Shown here piece by piece: positions 7,339 to 15,579 of a DNA stretch of 16,963 nucleotides; within the stretch, counting starts at the first letter, position 1; the number at the start of each line of letters is the position of its first letter. Under the pieces are notes generated by a model that had not been told where the DNA came from, searched no databases, and saw nothing but the letters and a program-made list of their open reading frames with translations. Where the stretch lies: assembly GCA_947449515.1 (NCBI GenBank), contig CANFSD010000017.1, positions 1 to 16,963 of the forward strand, given 5' to 3'. The DNA comes from Bacteroidota bacterium. Lineage in GTDB: Bacteria; Bacteroidota; Bacteroidia; UKL13-3. The translations under genes were made by a program, and so were the position numbers.

Positions 7339-8523
7339 TTAAAAGCTTTTAGTTTTTAGTGTTTTTTGAACATTAATAACTGTTTCACAAATTTTATCTC
7401 GCAGCTCTTCGGTATTTATTTTCTTATGTGCCGAAATAAATATGGCAGGATAATTCTCTTTGGCCATCCAAGATGTTTTGAGTTGTTCTATATAGGCTTG
7501 TTTGCTTTCTAGTGTTTCATCACCTAAAATAAATGGCTCAGTTAATTTATCAATTTTATTAAACACTAAAATTACCTGTTTATTAAGTGCGCCAATTTCT
7601 TTCAAGGTTTCATTCACTACATGAATATGGTTTTCAAAGGATGGATGACTCACATCTACCACGTGTAATAAAATATCCGCTTCGCGAATTTCATCTAAGG
7701 TTGACTTAAAGCATTCTACCAATTGATGTGGCAACTTGCGAATAAAACCAACGGTATCACTCAATAGGAAGGAGGCATCTGGCAAATCAACTTTACGAAC
7801 CGTACTGTCTAAGGTGGCAAAAAGCTTGTCTTCGGCAAAAACTTCACTTTTTGCAATTAAATTCATAATGGTAGATTTACCCACATTGGTATAACCAACC
7901 AAAGACACACGCGCTTTATTATCCCTGTTTCTTCTTTGGGTAGCAGCCTGTTTGTCAATGGTATCTAGGCGCTCTTTGAGTTTGCTAATTTTCTCGCGCA
8001 ACAAACGTCTATCTGTTTCAATTTCTGTTTCCCCAGGCCCTTTCATCCCAATACCCCCTTTTTGCTTGGTTAAATGGGTCCACATCCGGGTAAGGCGTGG
8101 CAGTAAATATTGTGCTTGTGCCAATTCAACTTGGTATTTTGCCTGTGCACTTTGGGCCCTACTTGCAAAAATATCTAGGATTAAATTGCTACGATCCAAG
8201 ATTTTACATTTAAGTACTTTCTCTAAATTTCTTAGTTGGGAAGGACTTAATTCATCGTCGAAAATAACAATGTCTATTTGGTTAGCGCTAACATATTCTT
8301 CAATTTCTTCCAATTTTCCTTCTCCAATAAAAGTTCTAGGATTAGGGAAATTAAGGCGTTGTTGAAATTGTTTTTTAACTATGGCACCAGCCGTATGGGC
8401 CAAAAATGCCAATTCTTCCAAATACTCTTCCGCCTGTTCTGGCCTTTGATCGCGGTTAATTACCCCAACCAAAACGGCTTCTTCCTTTTTTTTTGCTGTA
8501 TCAAATGATTTAACGCGACCCAT
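7339..8523 (-). CDS. hflX: GTPase HflX
   Basis: This is a ribosome-associated GTPase that splits or rescues stalled 70S ribosomes. With the ATG at 8523 it has 394 residues, numbered here. The N-terminal HflX domain (about 14-150) is followed by the family signature GMKGPGETEIETDRR (159-173) and a basic coiled linker. The G domain has GYTNVGKST (G1, 210-218), FATLDSTVR (switch I, 235-243), DTVGF (G3, 256-260), NKID (G4, 322-325) and SAHK (G5, 364-367). All are intact. The reading frame runs back to an ATG at 8586, adding 21 basic and aromatic residues (KKRRYFFHAILEHKKY). I prefer 8523 because the family normally starts shortly before the KEEAVLVGV strand, and because the longer form would nearly abut the start of the divergent gene at 8591. 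The gene is monocistronic, ending at the shared terminator. Confidence 0.95.
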   Translation of the reverse strand: MGRVKSFDTAKKKEEAVLVGVINRDQRPEQAEEYLEELAFLAHTAGAIVKKQFQQRLNFPNPRTFIGEGKLEEIEEYVSANQIDIVIFDDELSPSQLRNLEKVLKCKILDRSNLILDIFASRAQSAQAKYQVELAQAQYLLPRLTRMWTHLTKQKGGIGMKGPGETEIETDRRLLREKISKLKERLDTIDKQAATQRRNRDNKARVSLVGYTNVGKSTIMNLIAKSEVFAEDKLFATLDSTVRKVDLPDASFLLSDTVGFIRKLPHQLVECFKSTLDEIREADILLHVVDVSHPSFENHIHVVNETLKEIGALNKQVILVFNKIDKLTEPFILGDETLESKQAYIEQLKTSWMAKENYPAIFISAHKKINTEELRDKICETVINVQKTLKTKSF

Positions 8524-8557
8524 GTATTTTTTGTGTTCTAAAATAGCGTGGAAAAAG

Positions 8558-8565
8558 TATCTTCG
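8558..8565 (+). promoter_or_regulatory. Putative -7 promoter box (TATCTTCG)
   Basis: TATCTTCG ends 25 bases before the ATG at 8591 and fits the TAnnTTCG form seen elsewhere here. A TTG at 8531-8533 lies 24 bases upstream, slightly far for a -33 element. It supports the start at 8591 over the in-frame ATG at 8522, which would lie upstream of the transcript. Confidence 0.5.
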
Positions 8566-8590
8566 CTTTTTAGAATATTTCTGCAAATTA

Positions 8591-10060
8591 ATGGCATTTA
8601 GAGCGATTTTTATTTTTCTGTTTTTTCATTTGGGCCAAACAGCCTTTGGACAAACTGTGGAATGGGGAAATCCGCAAAAAATTAAACAGAAAAATTTGTT
8701 CTCGCAGTTGGTTGGAGAGAGCCCTGCAGGCATATTTGTGTTGCGTGCAAGAAATACTGATTTTTCATCGGATGTCATTCTTGAAAAGTATAAAAGTAAT
8801 TTGGCACTCGAATTAAGTGTTCCAGCTCCCATTACCATCAATGGAAATATTGAAAGGGTTTTGTTGGTAAATAATGAGCTCCATATTTTTATCAGTGCAA
8901 AAAATACCCAAACCGGCAATATTGATATATTAGACCAAAAGGTAGATGCAAACTTGAAAGCGGCTGGAATGCCTAATGTTATCTGTAGTTTCCCTGCTGC
9001 GTTGTTTGTTGAAAAACGAAAAATTCAAATTAAAACCAGCGCCAATAAAAAGCAAGTGTTGATTCAGTTTTTAACCAAAAGCGCAGCCAATGGTGATTGT
9101 AAATTAAATTTATTTGCTTACAATGAATTTGTACAACAACAATTTGGCAAACAGTTTACCCTAAACGAGCAGGTAGAAGATGTTTTCATTACCAATTTTG
9201 AAATAGACAATACCGGAAATGCCTTCGTTTTAATAGATTTTCCCTCCAAGAAAACTATAAGTAAAATAGACAACAGGGATTTTTTTCTCTATGCCTATTA
9301 TCCTTCAGAAGACAAAATGTTGGCCTATGAATTGGGTAATGAAAATTTATTTATTGAAGAGTTAGGAATGTGCGTCAATAATTTTAACCAAACAGTGAGT
9401 GTGGTTGGCTTTTATTCTGAAGGAAATCAAACTTCTGTAAATGGCTATTTTATGGAACGTTTCAGTATTTCTAAAAGGAGCACAGATGAAAAATTTGCTA
9501 GTATTTTAGATGCCAATATCATTCAAAAAATAACGGGCGGAAAGGTTGAAATTAAAAATCCCGATTTAAGAAATTTTTATATCAGAAAAGTGCTCCCAAG
9601 GAGTGATGGTGGTTTGTTTTTACTTGCAGAAAAATACACAAGGGTAGAGCAGCGATTCAATTATTATATCAATAACATGCCACAAGAAGGTGTTAGGGTT
9701 ACTTATAATTACGACGAGGTAGGCTTATTATCCATTAACAAAGAAGGTAGTATTCATTTTGGCGATTTGCTTAGGAAACGCCAAAGTAGTATTGGTGATG
9801 GTGGATATATATCTGGAATTGCTACCCTGGCCACCCAAGATAATATTTATGTATTGTATAATTCTGAATTAGACAAAGACGGAAACATCAATGCCCATTC
9901 TGTAAACTACCAAGGTAAAACAGATGAAAAAATTGCAGTAAAATCGAGCAATTTTAGCGTGGCCTTGGTGCCAAGTGATTGCAAGCAAACTGGTCCTAAT
10001 ACCTTGCTTTGTTCTACCATTAGAGACAAACAATTCACCCTTATGCGTATAACTTTTTAA
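8591..10060 (+). CDS. Secreted protein of unknown function, possibly beta-propeller-like
   Basis: This 489-residue exported protein opens with a signal peptide (MAFRAIFIFLFFHLGQTAFG, cleavage near G20-Q21). The frame is open from an ATG at 8522, but those extra 23 residues would bury the signal peptide behind a basic, aromatic lead and would overlap the hflX start, so I use 8591. The mature part is almost all beta: alternating short strands and turns with repeated polar-aromatic units (for example GNAFVLIDF 209-217, GGLFLLAEKY 340-349, NIYVLYNSE 418-426), which would suit a beta-propeller. The stretch with LLSINKEGSIHFGDLLRKRQ (379-398) resembles segments in other large secreted Bacteroidota proteins. 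There is no type IX sorting domain at the C-terminus. The next gene starts 10 bases downstream, so they are probably co-transcribed. Function is unknown. Confidence 0.8.
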   Translation: MAFRAIFIFLFFHLGQTAFGQTVEWGNPQKIKQKNLFSQLVGESPAGIFVLRARNTDFSSDVILEKYKSNLALELSVPAPITINGNIERVLLVNNELHIFISAKNTQTGNIDILDQKVDANLKAAGMPNVICSFPAALFVEKRKIQIKTSANKKQVLIQFLTKSAANGDCKLNLFAYNEFVQQQFGKQFTLNEQVEDVFITNFEIDNTGNAFVLIDFPSKKTISKIDNRDFFLYAYYPSEDKMLAYELGNENLFIEELGMCVNNFNQTVSVVGFYSEGNQTSVNGYFMERFSISKRSTDEKFASILDANIIQKITGGKVEIKNPDLRNFYIRKVLPRSDGGLFLLAEKYTRVEQRFNYYINNMPQEGVRVTYNYDEVGLLSINKEGSIHFGDLLRKRQSSIGDGGYISGIATLATQDNIYVLYNSELDKDGNINAHSVNYQGKTDEKIAVKSSNFSVALVPSDCKQTGPNTLLCSTIRDKQFTLMRITF

Positions 10061-10070
10061 GCCAATATTT

Positions 10071-11057
10071 GTGTTAGAATTTTTTAGATCAAATACACTT
10101 TTTTCAATAATAGGTTTGGTATTATTTACCATTCTCATTCGATTGGCAACATTTTTTGTACCTGTGCCTGTTGAAGTAGAATTGCATACCCCCTTTGCCC
10201 AAGTAATTTTTGATTGGTTAAAGGAACATCAATTGTTTTCTTATCAGAATCAAGTTTTGGCTACTAGTCTCTTATTGGTGCAGGCTTTACTCATAAACTA
10301 TATCAGCAGTTCGCATGATATTTTATATAAAAATAGCGTGTTGCCAGGCTTGTTTTACGTATTACTCAACAGTATTTATTTAAGTCAATTGCAGTTGAGT
10401 CCGCAATTAATTTCTGCCACTTTTGTAATTTTAATGTTTAATAGGTTGTGTTATTTATACGAGTCGTCACAACCCTTATTTTTGGTATTCGATTCAGGCA
10501 TATTGTTGGGTTTGGGCTTGCTCATTGATTACGACATGATTGTATACCTGCCATTTATTTTATTGAGTGTGCTCTATATGACTTCATTCAATTTGCGTTA
10601 TTGGTTGGTGGCTATTTTTGGCATTATTGTGCCTGCCTATTTTTTAGGAGTAATTTTTTATTTAACAGATCATTTAAACGATTTCCTCCATTCGTTTGAA
10701 TTCTCCTTTACTAAGAGCTATTTCCATCCAATTGGGATGACTTATATTGAGGGAATCATTTGGTTTTTTATTGCTCCAGTTTTCGCACTTTCTGCCTTGA
10801 CTTTACAAAGTAACTTTTTTAAAAACAAGGTGAAGACACGTCGTGTTCAGTTAATTTTATTAGTGCTCCTCTTGTTTGGTATCATTTCTGTTCTAGCCGA
10901 AAACCAAGGCTATATATACGGTTTGGCGTTTTTGGCCATCCCTTTATCTGTAATTATGGCGAATTATTTTATTCGTTCTAAACGGAAAATTTTTAAAGAA
11001 ATATTATTTTTCGGCATGCTTTGCAGCATCATTTATTATCATTATTTATTCAAGTAA
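10071..11057 (+). CDS. DUF6427-like integral membrane protein
   Basis: This 328-residue protein has about ten or eleven hydrophobic helices (roughly 10-30, 62-80, 90-105, 112-128, 134-150, 155-170, 177-197, 224-246, 259-275, 281-300, 308-325). It starts with a GTG at 10071, 10 bases after the preceding stop. The N-terminal MLEFFRSNTLFS and a membrane-embedded acidic DYD (153-155) match my recollection of the Bacteroidota family DUF6427, whose members begin with a similar FFRSN motif. No catalytic motif is visible. The next gene begins one base after its stop codon, so translation is likely coupled with the DUF218 gene and a joint envelope role is plausible. Family assignment is from memory of the pattern. 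Function is unknown. Confidence 0.8.
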   Translation: MLEFFRSNTLFSIIGLVLFTILIRLATFFVPVPVEVELHTPFAQVIFDWLKEHQLFSYQNQVLATSLLLVQALLINYISSSHDILYKNSVLPGLFYVLLNSIYLSQLQLSPQLISATFVILMFNRLCYLYESSQPLFLVFDSGILLGLGLLIDYDMIVYLPFILLSVLYMTSFNLRYWLVAIFGIIVPAYFLGVIFYLTDHLNDFLHSFEFSFTKSYFHPIGMTYIEGIIWFFIAPVFALSALTLQSNFFKNKVKTRRVQLILLVLLLFGIISVLAENQGYIYGLAFLAIPLSVIMANYFIRSKRKIFKEILFFGMLCSIIYYHYLFK

Positions 11058-11058
11058 G

Positions 11059-11823
11059 ATGTTTTATTTTTTATCTAAAGTACTCTTTGCATTAGTGGCA
11101 CCAATGAGTGTTATCATGGTACTTTTTCTTCTTTATTTACTTACCAAAATCAAAACCTATTTTTATTGGGCATTTGGCTTAATATTGGTATTAACCAATC
11201 CGTTTTTATCCATGCATGTGATGCGATGGTATGAGGAGCCTCCCAAAATTATTAATGATAATCAAAAATACGATGCGCTATTGCTTCCTGGCGGTTTTAT
11301 CAGTACATATACCATACAGGAAGAGGTACGTGTTAACTTTTCTGATGGAAATGACAGAATGATGCAAGCAATTGATTTATTTAAGCGCGGCGTGTCAAAT
11401 AAAATCATTTATTCTGCTGGGGCAGACACTGTTTTTTCTGCGTATTTGCCTGAAGCTGATATGGGTAGGCTTTTTTTGTTAAAATGTGGTATTCCTGATT
11501 CTTGCATTATTGTTGAGAACAAAGCCATGAACACCTTCGAAAACGCTGTGTTTACCCAAAATATTTTAAAAACAATGTACCCTACTTACGCCAATAAAAA
11601 GTTCCTTTTAATTACTGCTGGTTTTCATATGAAACGTGCCTTGGCTTGTTACGAAAAGGCTGGAATTCATTGTGATTCCTATGCAACCGATTTGCGCAGT
11701 ATTCGTGGCAAAGACACTCTCTTAAACACCCTTGTGCCAAGTGCTGGCGCATTAGAAAATTGGACGCTCTTGTTTAAAGAATGTATCGGAATTGCAGTTT
11801 ATAAAATGATGTCATATATCTAG
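11059..11823 (+). CDS. YdcF/ElyC-like DUF218 domain protein
   Basis: This 254-residue protein has two N-terminal membrane helices (about 5-28 and 33-52) followed by a DUF218 domain (about 71-235). Family motifs are DALLLPGG (72-79), a nucleotide- or phosphate-binding-like first loop, NTFENA (158-163) and ITAGFHMKRA (185-194). The two-helix anchor followed by the globular domain is the layout of the ElyC/SanA/YdcF group. ElyC in E. coli affects polyprenyl-phosphate carrier use for peptidoglycan, and other members are of unclear function. Whether the domain faces the periplasm is inferred from that group. The ATG at 11059 follows the previous stop by one base. The gene is full length. A role in envelope assembly is likely but the substrate is unknown. 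Confidence 0.88.
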   Translation: MFYFLSKVLFALVAPMSVIMVLFLLYLLTKIKTYFYWAFGLILVLTNPFLSMHVMRWYEEPPKIINDNQKYDALLLPGGFISTYTIQEEVRVNFSDGNDRMMQAIDLFKRGVSNKIIYSAGADTVFSAYLPEADMGRLFLLKCGIPDSCIIVENKAMNTFENAVFTQNILKTMYPTYANKKFLLITAGFHMKRALACYEKAGIHCDSYATDLRSIRGKDTLLNTLVPSAGALENWTLLFKECIGIAVYKMMSYI

Positions 11824-11916
11824 TAAATTGAAGCTTCATTTTAGCACAATAAAAAAATAGTCAATTTTCTTCGCAACAAAACCTTTCATTCTTTGTTTCT
11901 TTGCTAAGAGATTACC

Positions 11917-14850
11917 ATGGCCAAAAAGACTAAAATTACCGAAGATTCAAGTAAACCTATCAAAGAAAGCAAAAAGGAAAAGCCTTCAAAAGCCATTTCA
12001 AGCATTGAAAATCTTGTTGCTGCTGCAGATGATGTCATAGAGATTCTTGGTGCCAGGGAGCACAATCTTAAAAATATTGATGTAATTATCCCTCGAAATA
12101 AATTGGTTACCATTACCGGTTTAAGTGGGAGTGGAAAATCATCACTTGCCTTTGATACCATTTTTGCAGAAGGCCAAAGGCGCTATATGGAGAGCTTCTC
12201 CGCCTATGCCCGCCAATTTATTGGAAATATGGAGCGCCCAGATGTAGATAAAATTAATGGACTATCTCCTGTTATCGCCATTGAACAAAAAACAGTTAAC
12301 AAAAACCCGCGCTCTACGGTAGGTACCATTACAGAAATATATGATTTCCTTCGCTTGTTATACGCCCGCGCTGCAGATGCCTATAGCTATATTAGCGGAG
12401 AAAAGATGGTTAAATTTTCTGAGGAGCAAATCATTTCTTCTATCATCAATAAATTTGAAAACCAGAAAATTTCTATTCTTGCACCTCTGGTAAAAGGCAG
12501 AAAAGGGCATTACCGTGAGCTTTTTGAGCAAATTAGGAAGCAAGGGTATACGAAAGTGCGTTTAGATGGTGAATTGCTTGATATAACGCCTAAAATGCAG
12601 GCAGATAGATATAAGATCCATGATATTGAAGTGTTGATTGATAGGATTGAATCTTCCAAAGGAGCTAGGTTCCGTATTTCTGAAAGCGTAAAAAGTGCCC
12701 TTAAAATTGGAAAAGGAACTTTGGTTTTGTTGGACAATAGCAGCAACCAAATTCATCATTACAGTAAGTTTTTAATGGATCCAATTAGCGGTATTAGTTA
12801 TGATGAACCGCAGCCAAATACTTTTTCATTTAACTCTCCTTATGGCGCATGTACGGTGTGCGATGGCTTAGGTGTAAAGAGTATTATTGACGAGAAAACA
12901 ATAATACCCGATAGAAAATTAAGTATCAATAAAGGTGGCTTTGCGCCGCTTGGAGAGGCCCGAGAAAATTGGACTTTCCTGCAATTACGTGAATTAGGCA
13001 AACGCTATAAATTTTCTTTTGCCGACCCCATTGAAAAGTTTTCAAAAGAAGCCCTTCAAGCCATTTTGTATGGTGATGATGAGGCCTTAATTGTTCCCTT
13101 TCAATACAGCAGTGGTTATACCCAAAATTACAATAGCAGTTGGGAAGGATTGGTAAATATTATTACACGGCATTACCACGAAAAAAGTTACGATTCTATC
13201 TACAAATGGGCTGAAGAATTTATGGAAATTCAACCTTGCCCAGAATGCCATGGTGCACGTCTAAAAAAGGAAGCACTTCAGTATAAAATAGGCGATAAAA
13301 ATATTGCAGATTTGGCCGGAATGGAAATAGGTACTTTGGGTGATTGGTTTCAAAACGTAGAAAAACTATTAGACGAAAAACAACAAATAATTGCCGTTGA
13401 AATATTAAAAGAAATTAGAAATAGAATTGATTTCTTAAGGGGAGTTGGAATAGATTATTTGAGTTTAAATTCACCAGCCAAAACCCTTAGTGGGGGCGAG
13501 GCGCAGCGTATTCGTTTGGCTACACAAATTGGTTCGCAATTGGTGGGTGTTTTATATATTTTGGACGAACCAAGTATTGGCTTGCATCAACGTGATAACA
13601 ATAGGCTGATTGATTCCTTGAAAGCTTTGCGCGATTTAGGTAACAGCGTTATTGTGGTAGAACATGATAAAGACATGATGGAAGAAAGTGACTTTATCTT
13701 AGATATTGGTTATGGTGCTGGTCTTCATGGTGGTCATATTGCCGCCCAAGGAACCATGCAAGACATCCTAAATTCTAATTCAATTACTGCCCAATATTTA
13801 AATGGAACCAAGCAAATTGAAATACCCAATGAAAGACGAAAAGGAAACGGTAAAACCCTTTCTATTAAAGGTGCTAACGGCAATAACCTTAAGAATATTG
13901 ATGTGCAATTTCCACTCGGGAAATTTATCTGTGTAACAGGCGTAAGTGGCAGTGGAAAATCTTCTTTGATCAATGAAACCCTGTATCCAATTCTTCGCCA
14001 ACATTTTTATGGTTCGCACCAAAAGCCGCTTGTATACAAAGAAATTAAAGGATTAGAACATATAGATAAAGTAATTGAAATTGATCAATCACCAATTGGT
14101 AGAACTCCAAGAAGTAATCCTGCAACTTATGTAGAAGTTTTTGGCGACATCCGAAATTTATTTGCCAATTTACCAGAAGCAAAAATAAGGGGCTATAAGC
14201 CAGGTAGGTTCTCTTTTAATGTAAAAGGTGGTCGTTGCGAAACCTGCCAAGGTGCTGGGATGCGCAGCATTGAAATGAACTTTCTACCCGATGTATATGT
14301 AAAATGTGAGTCCTGCAATGGTAAACGATACAACCGCGAAACTTTAGAGGTTAGGTTCAAAGGAAAAAGCATCAATGATGTATTAAATATGCCTATTGAA
14401 GATGCTGTTCATTTCTTTGAAAACACACCCCAAATTTTAAGAAAAATAGAAGCATTGCACGATGTAGGCTTAGGTTATATTACCTTAGGCCAACAAAGCA
14501 CAACCCTTAGTGGGGGCGAGGCACAGCGTGTTAAGTTGGCAACAGAACTGAGCAAACGCGATACGGGAAATACTTTTTACATTTTGGATGAACCTACAAC
14601 GGGTTTGCATTTTGAAGATGTAAATGTACTCTTAGGTGTTTTGCAAAAACTTGTCGACAAGGGAAATACAGTACTGGTAATAGAGCACAATTTAGACATG
14701 GTAAAAGTTGCCGATTATATTATTGATATTGGTCCTGAAGGTGGCAAACATGGCGGAAAAGTTATAGCCGTAGGAACCCCAGAAGAAATTGCAAAGGTGA
14801 AAGAAAGCCATACCGCTCGCTTTCTAAAGAAAGAATTGCAGCAAAAATAA
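11917..14850 (+). CDS. uvrA: Excinuclease ABC subunit A
   Basis: This is the damage-recognition ATPase of nucleotide excision repair, acting with UvrB. It has 977 residues with two ABC modules: Walker A GLSGSGKS (68-75) and GVSGSGKS (675-682), signatures LSGGEAQR (524-531 and 864-871), and Walker B ILDEP (548-552 and 889-893). The C-terminal zinc finger is complete (C774, C777, C797, C800), as is the CPEC pair at 441-444. The first zinc finger keeps only its second pair (C312, C315); the place of the first pair is taken by MDPISGISYDEP (287-298). A Lys-rich, low-complexity extension of about 38 residues precedes the first conserved strand, longer than in E. coli UvrA. The ATG at 11917 lies 93 bases after the preceding gene, so it may have its own promoter, though only poor boxes (TTTCTTCG at 11866-11873, TTTCTTTG at 11896-11903) are seen. 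Confidence 0.97.
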   Translation: MAKKTKITEDSSKPIKESKKEKPSKAISSIENLVAAADDVIEILGAREHNLKNIDVIIPRNKLVTITGLSGSGKSSLAFDTIFAEGQRRYMESFSAYARQFIGNMERPDVDKINGLSPVIAIEQKTVNKNPRSTVGTITEIYDFLRLLYARAADAYSYISGEKMVKFSEEQIISSIINKFENQKISILAPLVKGRKGHYRELFEQIRKQGYTKVRLDGELLDITPKMQADRYKIHDIEVLIDRIESSKGARFRISESVKSALKIGKGTLVLLDNSSNQIHHYSKFLMDPISGISYDEPQPNTFSFNSPYGACTVCDGLGVKSIIDEKTIIPDRKLSINKGGFAPLGEARENWTFLQLRELGKRYKFSFADPIEKFSKEALQAILYGDDEALIVPFQYSSGYTQNYNSSWEGLVNIITRHYHEKSYDSIYKWAEEFMEIQPCPECHGARLKKEALQYKIGDKNIADLAGMEIGTLGDWFQNVEKLLDEKQQIIAVEILKEIRNRIDFLRGVGIDYLSLNSPAKTLSGGEAQRIRLATQIGSQLVGVLYILDEPSIGLHQRDNNRLIDSLKALRDLGNSVIVVEHDKDMMEESDFILDIGYGAGLHGGHIAAQGTMQDILNSNSITAQYLNGTKQIEIPNERRKGNGKTLSIKGANGNNLKNIDVQFPLGKFICVTGVSGSGKSSLINETLYPILRQHFYGSHQKPLVYKEIKGLEHIDKVIEIDQSPIGRTPRSNPATYVEVFGDIRNLFANLPEAKIRGYKPGRFSFNVKGGRCETCQGAGMRSIEMNFLPDVYVKCESCNGKRYNRETLEVRFKGKSINDVLNMPIEDAVHFFENTPQILRKIEALHDVGLGYITLGQQSTTLSGGEAQRVKLATELSKRDTGNTFYILDEPTTGLHFEDVNVLLGVLQKLVDKGNTVLVIEHNLDMVKVADYIIDIGPEGGKHGGKVIAVGTPEEIAKVKESHTARFLKKELQQK

Positions 14851-14854
14851 GCTG

Positions 14855-14872
14855 GAAAATCCGCTGATTTTC
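14855..14872. terminator. Weak bidirectional hairpin between uvrA and the response regulator
   Basis: A perfect 7-bp inverted repeat, GAAAATC (14855-14861) and GATTTTC (14866-14872), has a 4-base loop and fills the 21-base gap between the convergent genes. Only AT-rich sequence follows it (TAATTTTC), and the stem is weak. It is the only candidate terminator here. Confidence 0.35.
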
Positions 14873-15579
14873 TAATTTTCTATAAGCGTAAACTTGTATC
14901 CAATTCCGCGCGCAGATTGTATGTAATTGGGCATTTTTGGATCTTCTTCAAAGTACTTTCTTAAGGCCAAAACAAAGTTGTCTATGGTGCGCGTATTTGG
15001 TATTACGGTATAATCCCAAACTACTTTTAAAATATGTTCTCTGCTTACTACTTGATTTTTATTTTCAATCAATAAACGCATTAACATCAACTCTTTTTTG
15101 GTTAATTCAAATTTGCCTGCAATGCCCATGGCTTCATGGCTTTCAAAGTTTATCCAATTGTTACCAAAGTGAAATAATTTGGGTACTTTACTCTCGTTGC
15201 TGGTTTTAATTTGTCTACTTCGCTCAATGAGTTTATTAATTCTCAATATCAATTCTTCAAGCTCAAAAGGCTTTGTTAAATAATCGTCTGCCCCCTTTTT
15301 TAGGCCTGCAATTCTATCTGCCGGTGTATTCTTGGCCGAAAGAAATAAAACAGGGATATTTTGGTCGTACATACGTATGTTTTCACATACCATTAGGCCA
15401 TCCATTTCTGGGAGCATAATGTCCAAAATTACGAGATCAAATTTTTGTTCTCTAAAGGTTTTAATAGCGTCTGTACCTGTTCCAGAAATCTGAACTTGAT
15501 GTCCTTCCAATTCTAGGTTCAATTTGATGGCATGCTGCAAATGCACTTCATCTTCTACCAATAATATTCTAGTCTGCAT
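14872..15579 (-). CDS. OmpR/PhoB-family response regulator
   Basis: This 235-residue transcription factor has a receiver domain (about 4-118) and a winged-helix DNA-binding domain (about 137-232). In the receiver, the acidic pair is E9-D10, the phosphoacceptor is D53 in ILDIMLPEMDG, the switch residue is S81 in FLSAKN, and the lysine is K103 in LTKPF. The effector domain has FELTKKELMLMRLL (157-170), NTRTIDNFVLALRKYF (195-210) and a terminal wing hairpin ending RGIGYKF (224-230). All key residues are present. The start codon overlaps the end of the kinase gene by 11 bases, so the two are translationally coupled and are surely cognate partners. It resembles the RprY-type regulators of Bacteroidota, but the target genes are unknown, so no symbol is given. 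Confidence 0.94.
   Translation of the reverse strand: MQTRILLVEDEVHLQHAIKLNLELEGHQVQISGTGTDAIKTFREQKFDLVILDIMLPEMDGLMVCENIRMYDQNIPVLFLSAKNTPADRIAGLKKGADDYLTKPFELEELILRINKLIERSRQIKTSNESKVPKLFHFGNNWINFESHEAMGIAGKFELTKKELMLMRLLIENKNQVVSREHILKVVWDYTVIPNTRTIDNFVLALRKYFEEDPKMPNYIQSARGIGYKFTLIEN

Noticed and set aside
7952..8508. Plus-strand open frames antisense to hflX
   Set aside because: They are shadows of the conserved HflX frame with no recognisable protein features.
11825..11842. Palindrome around TGAAGCTTCA after the DUF218 gene as a terminator
   Set aside because: It has no loop, cannot form a stable hairpin, and no T-run follows.
11896..11903. TTTCTTTG before uvrA as a -7 box
   Set aside because: It lacks the TA of TAnnTTTG, has no -33 partner, and the leader would be only a few bases.
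13734..14375. Minus-strand open frames inside uvrA
   Set aside because: They are antisense to conserved UvrA motifs and have no domain resemblance.
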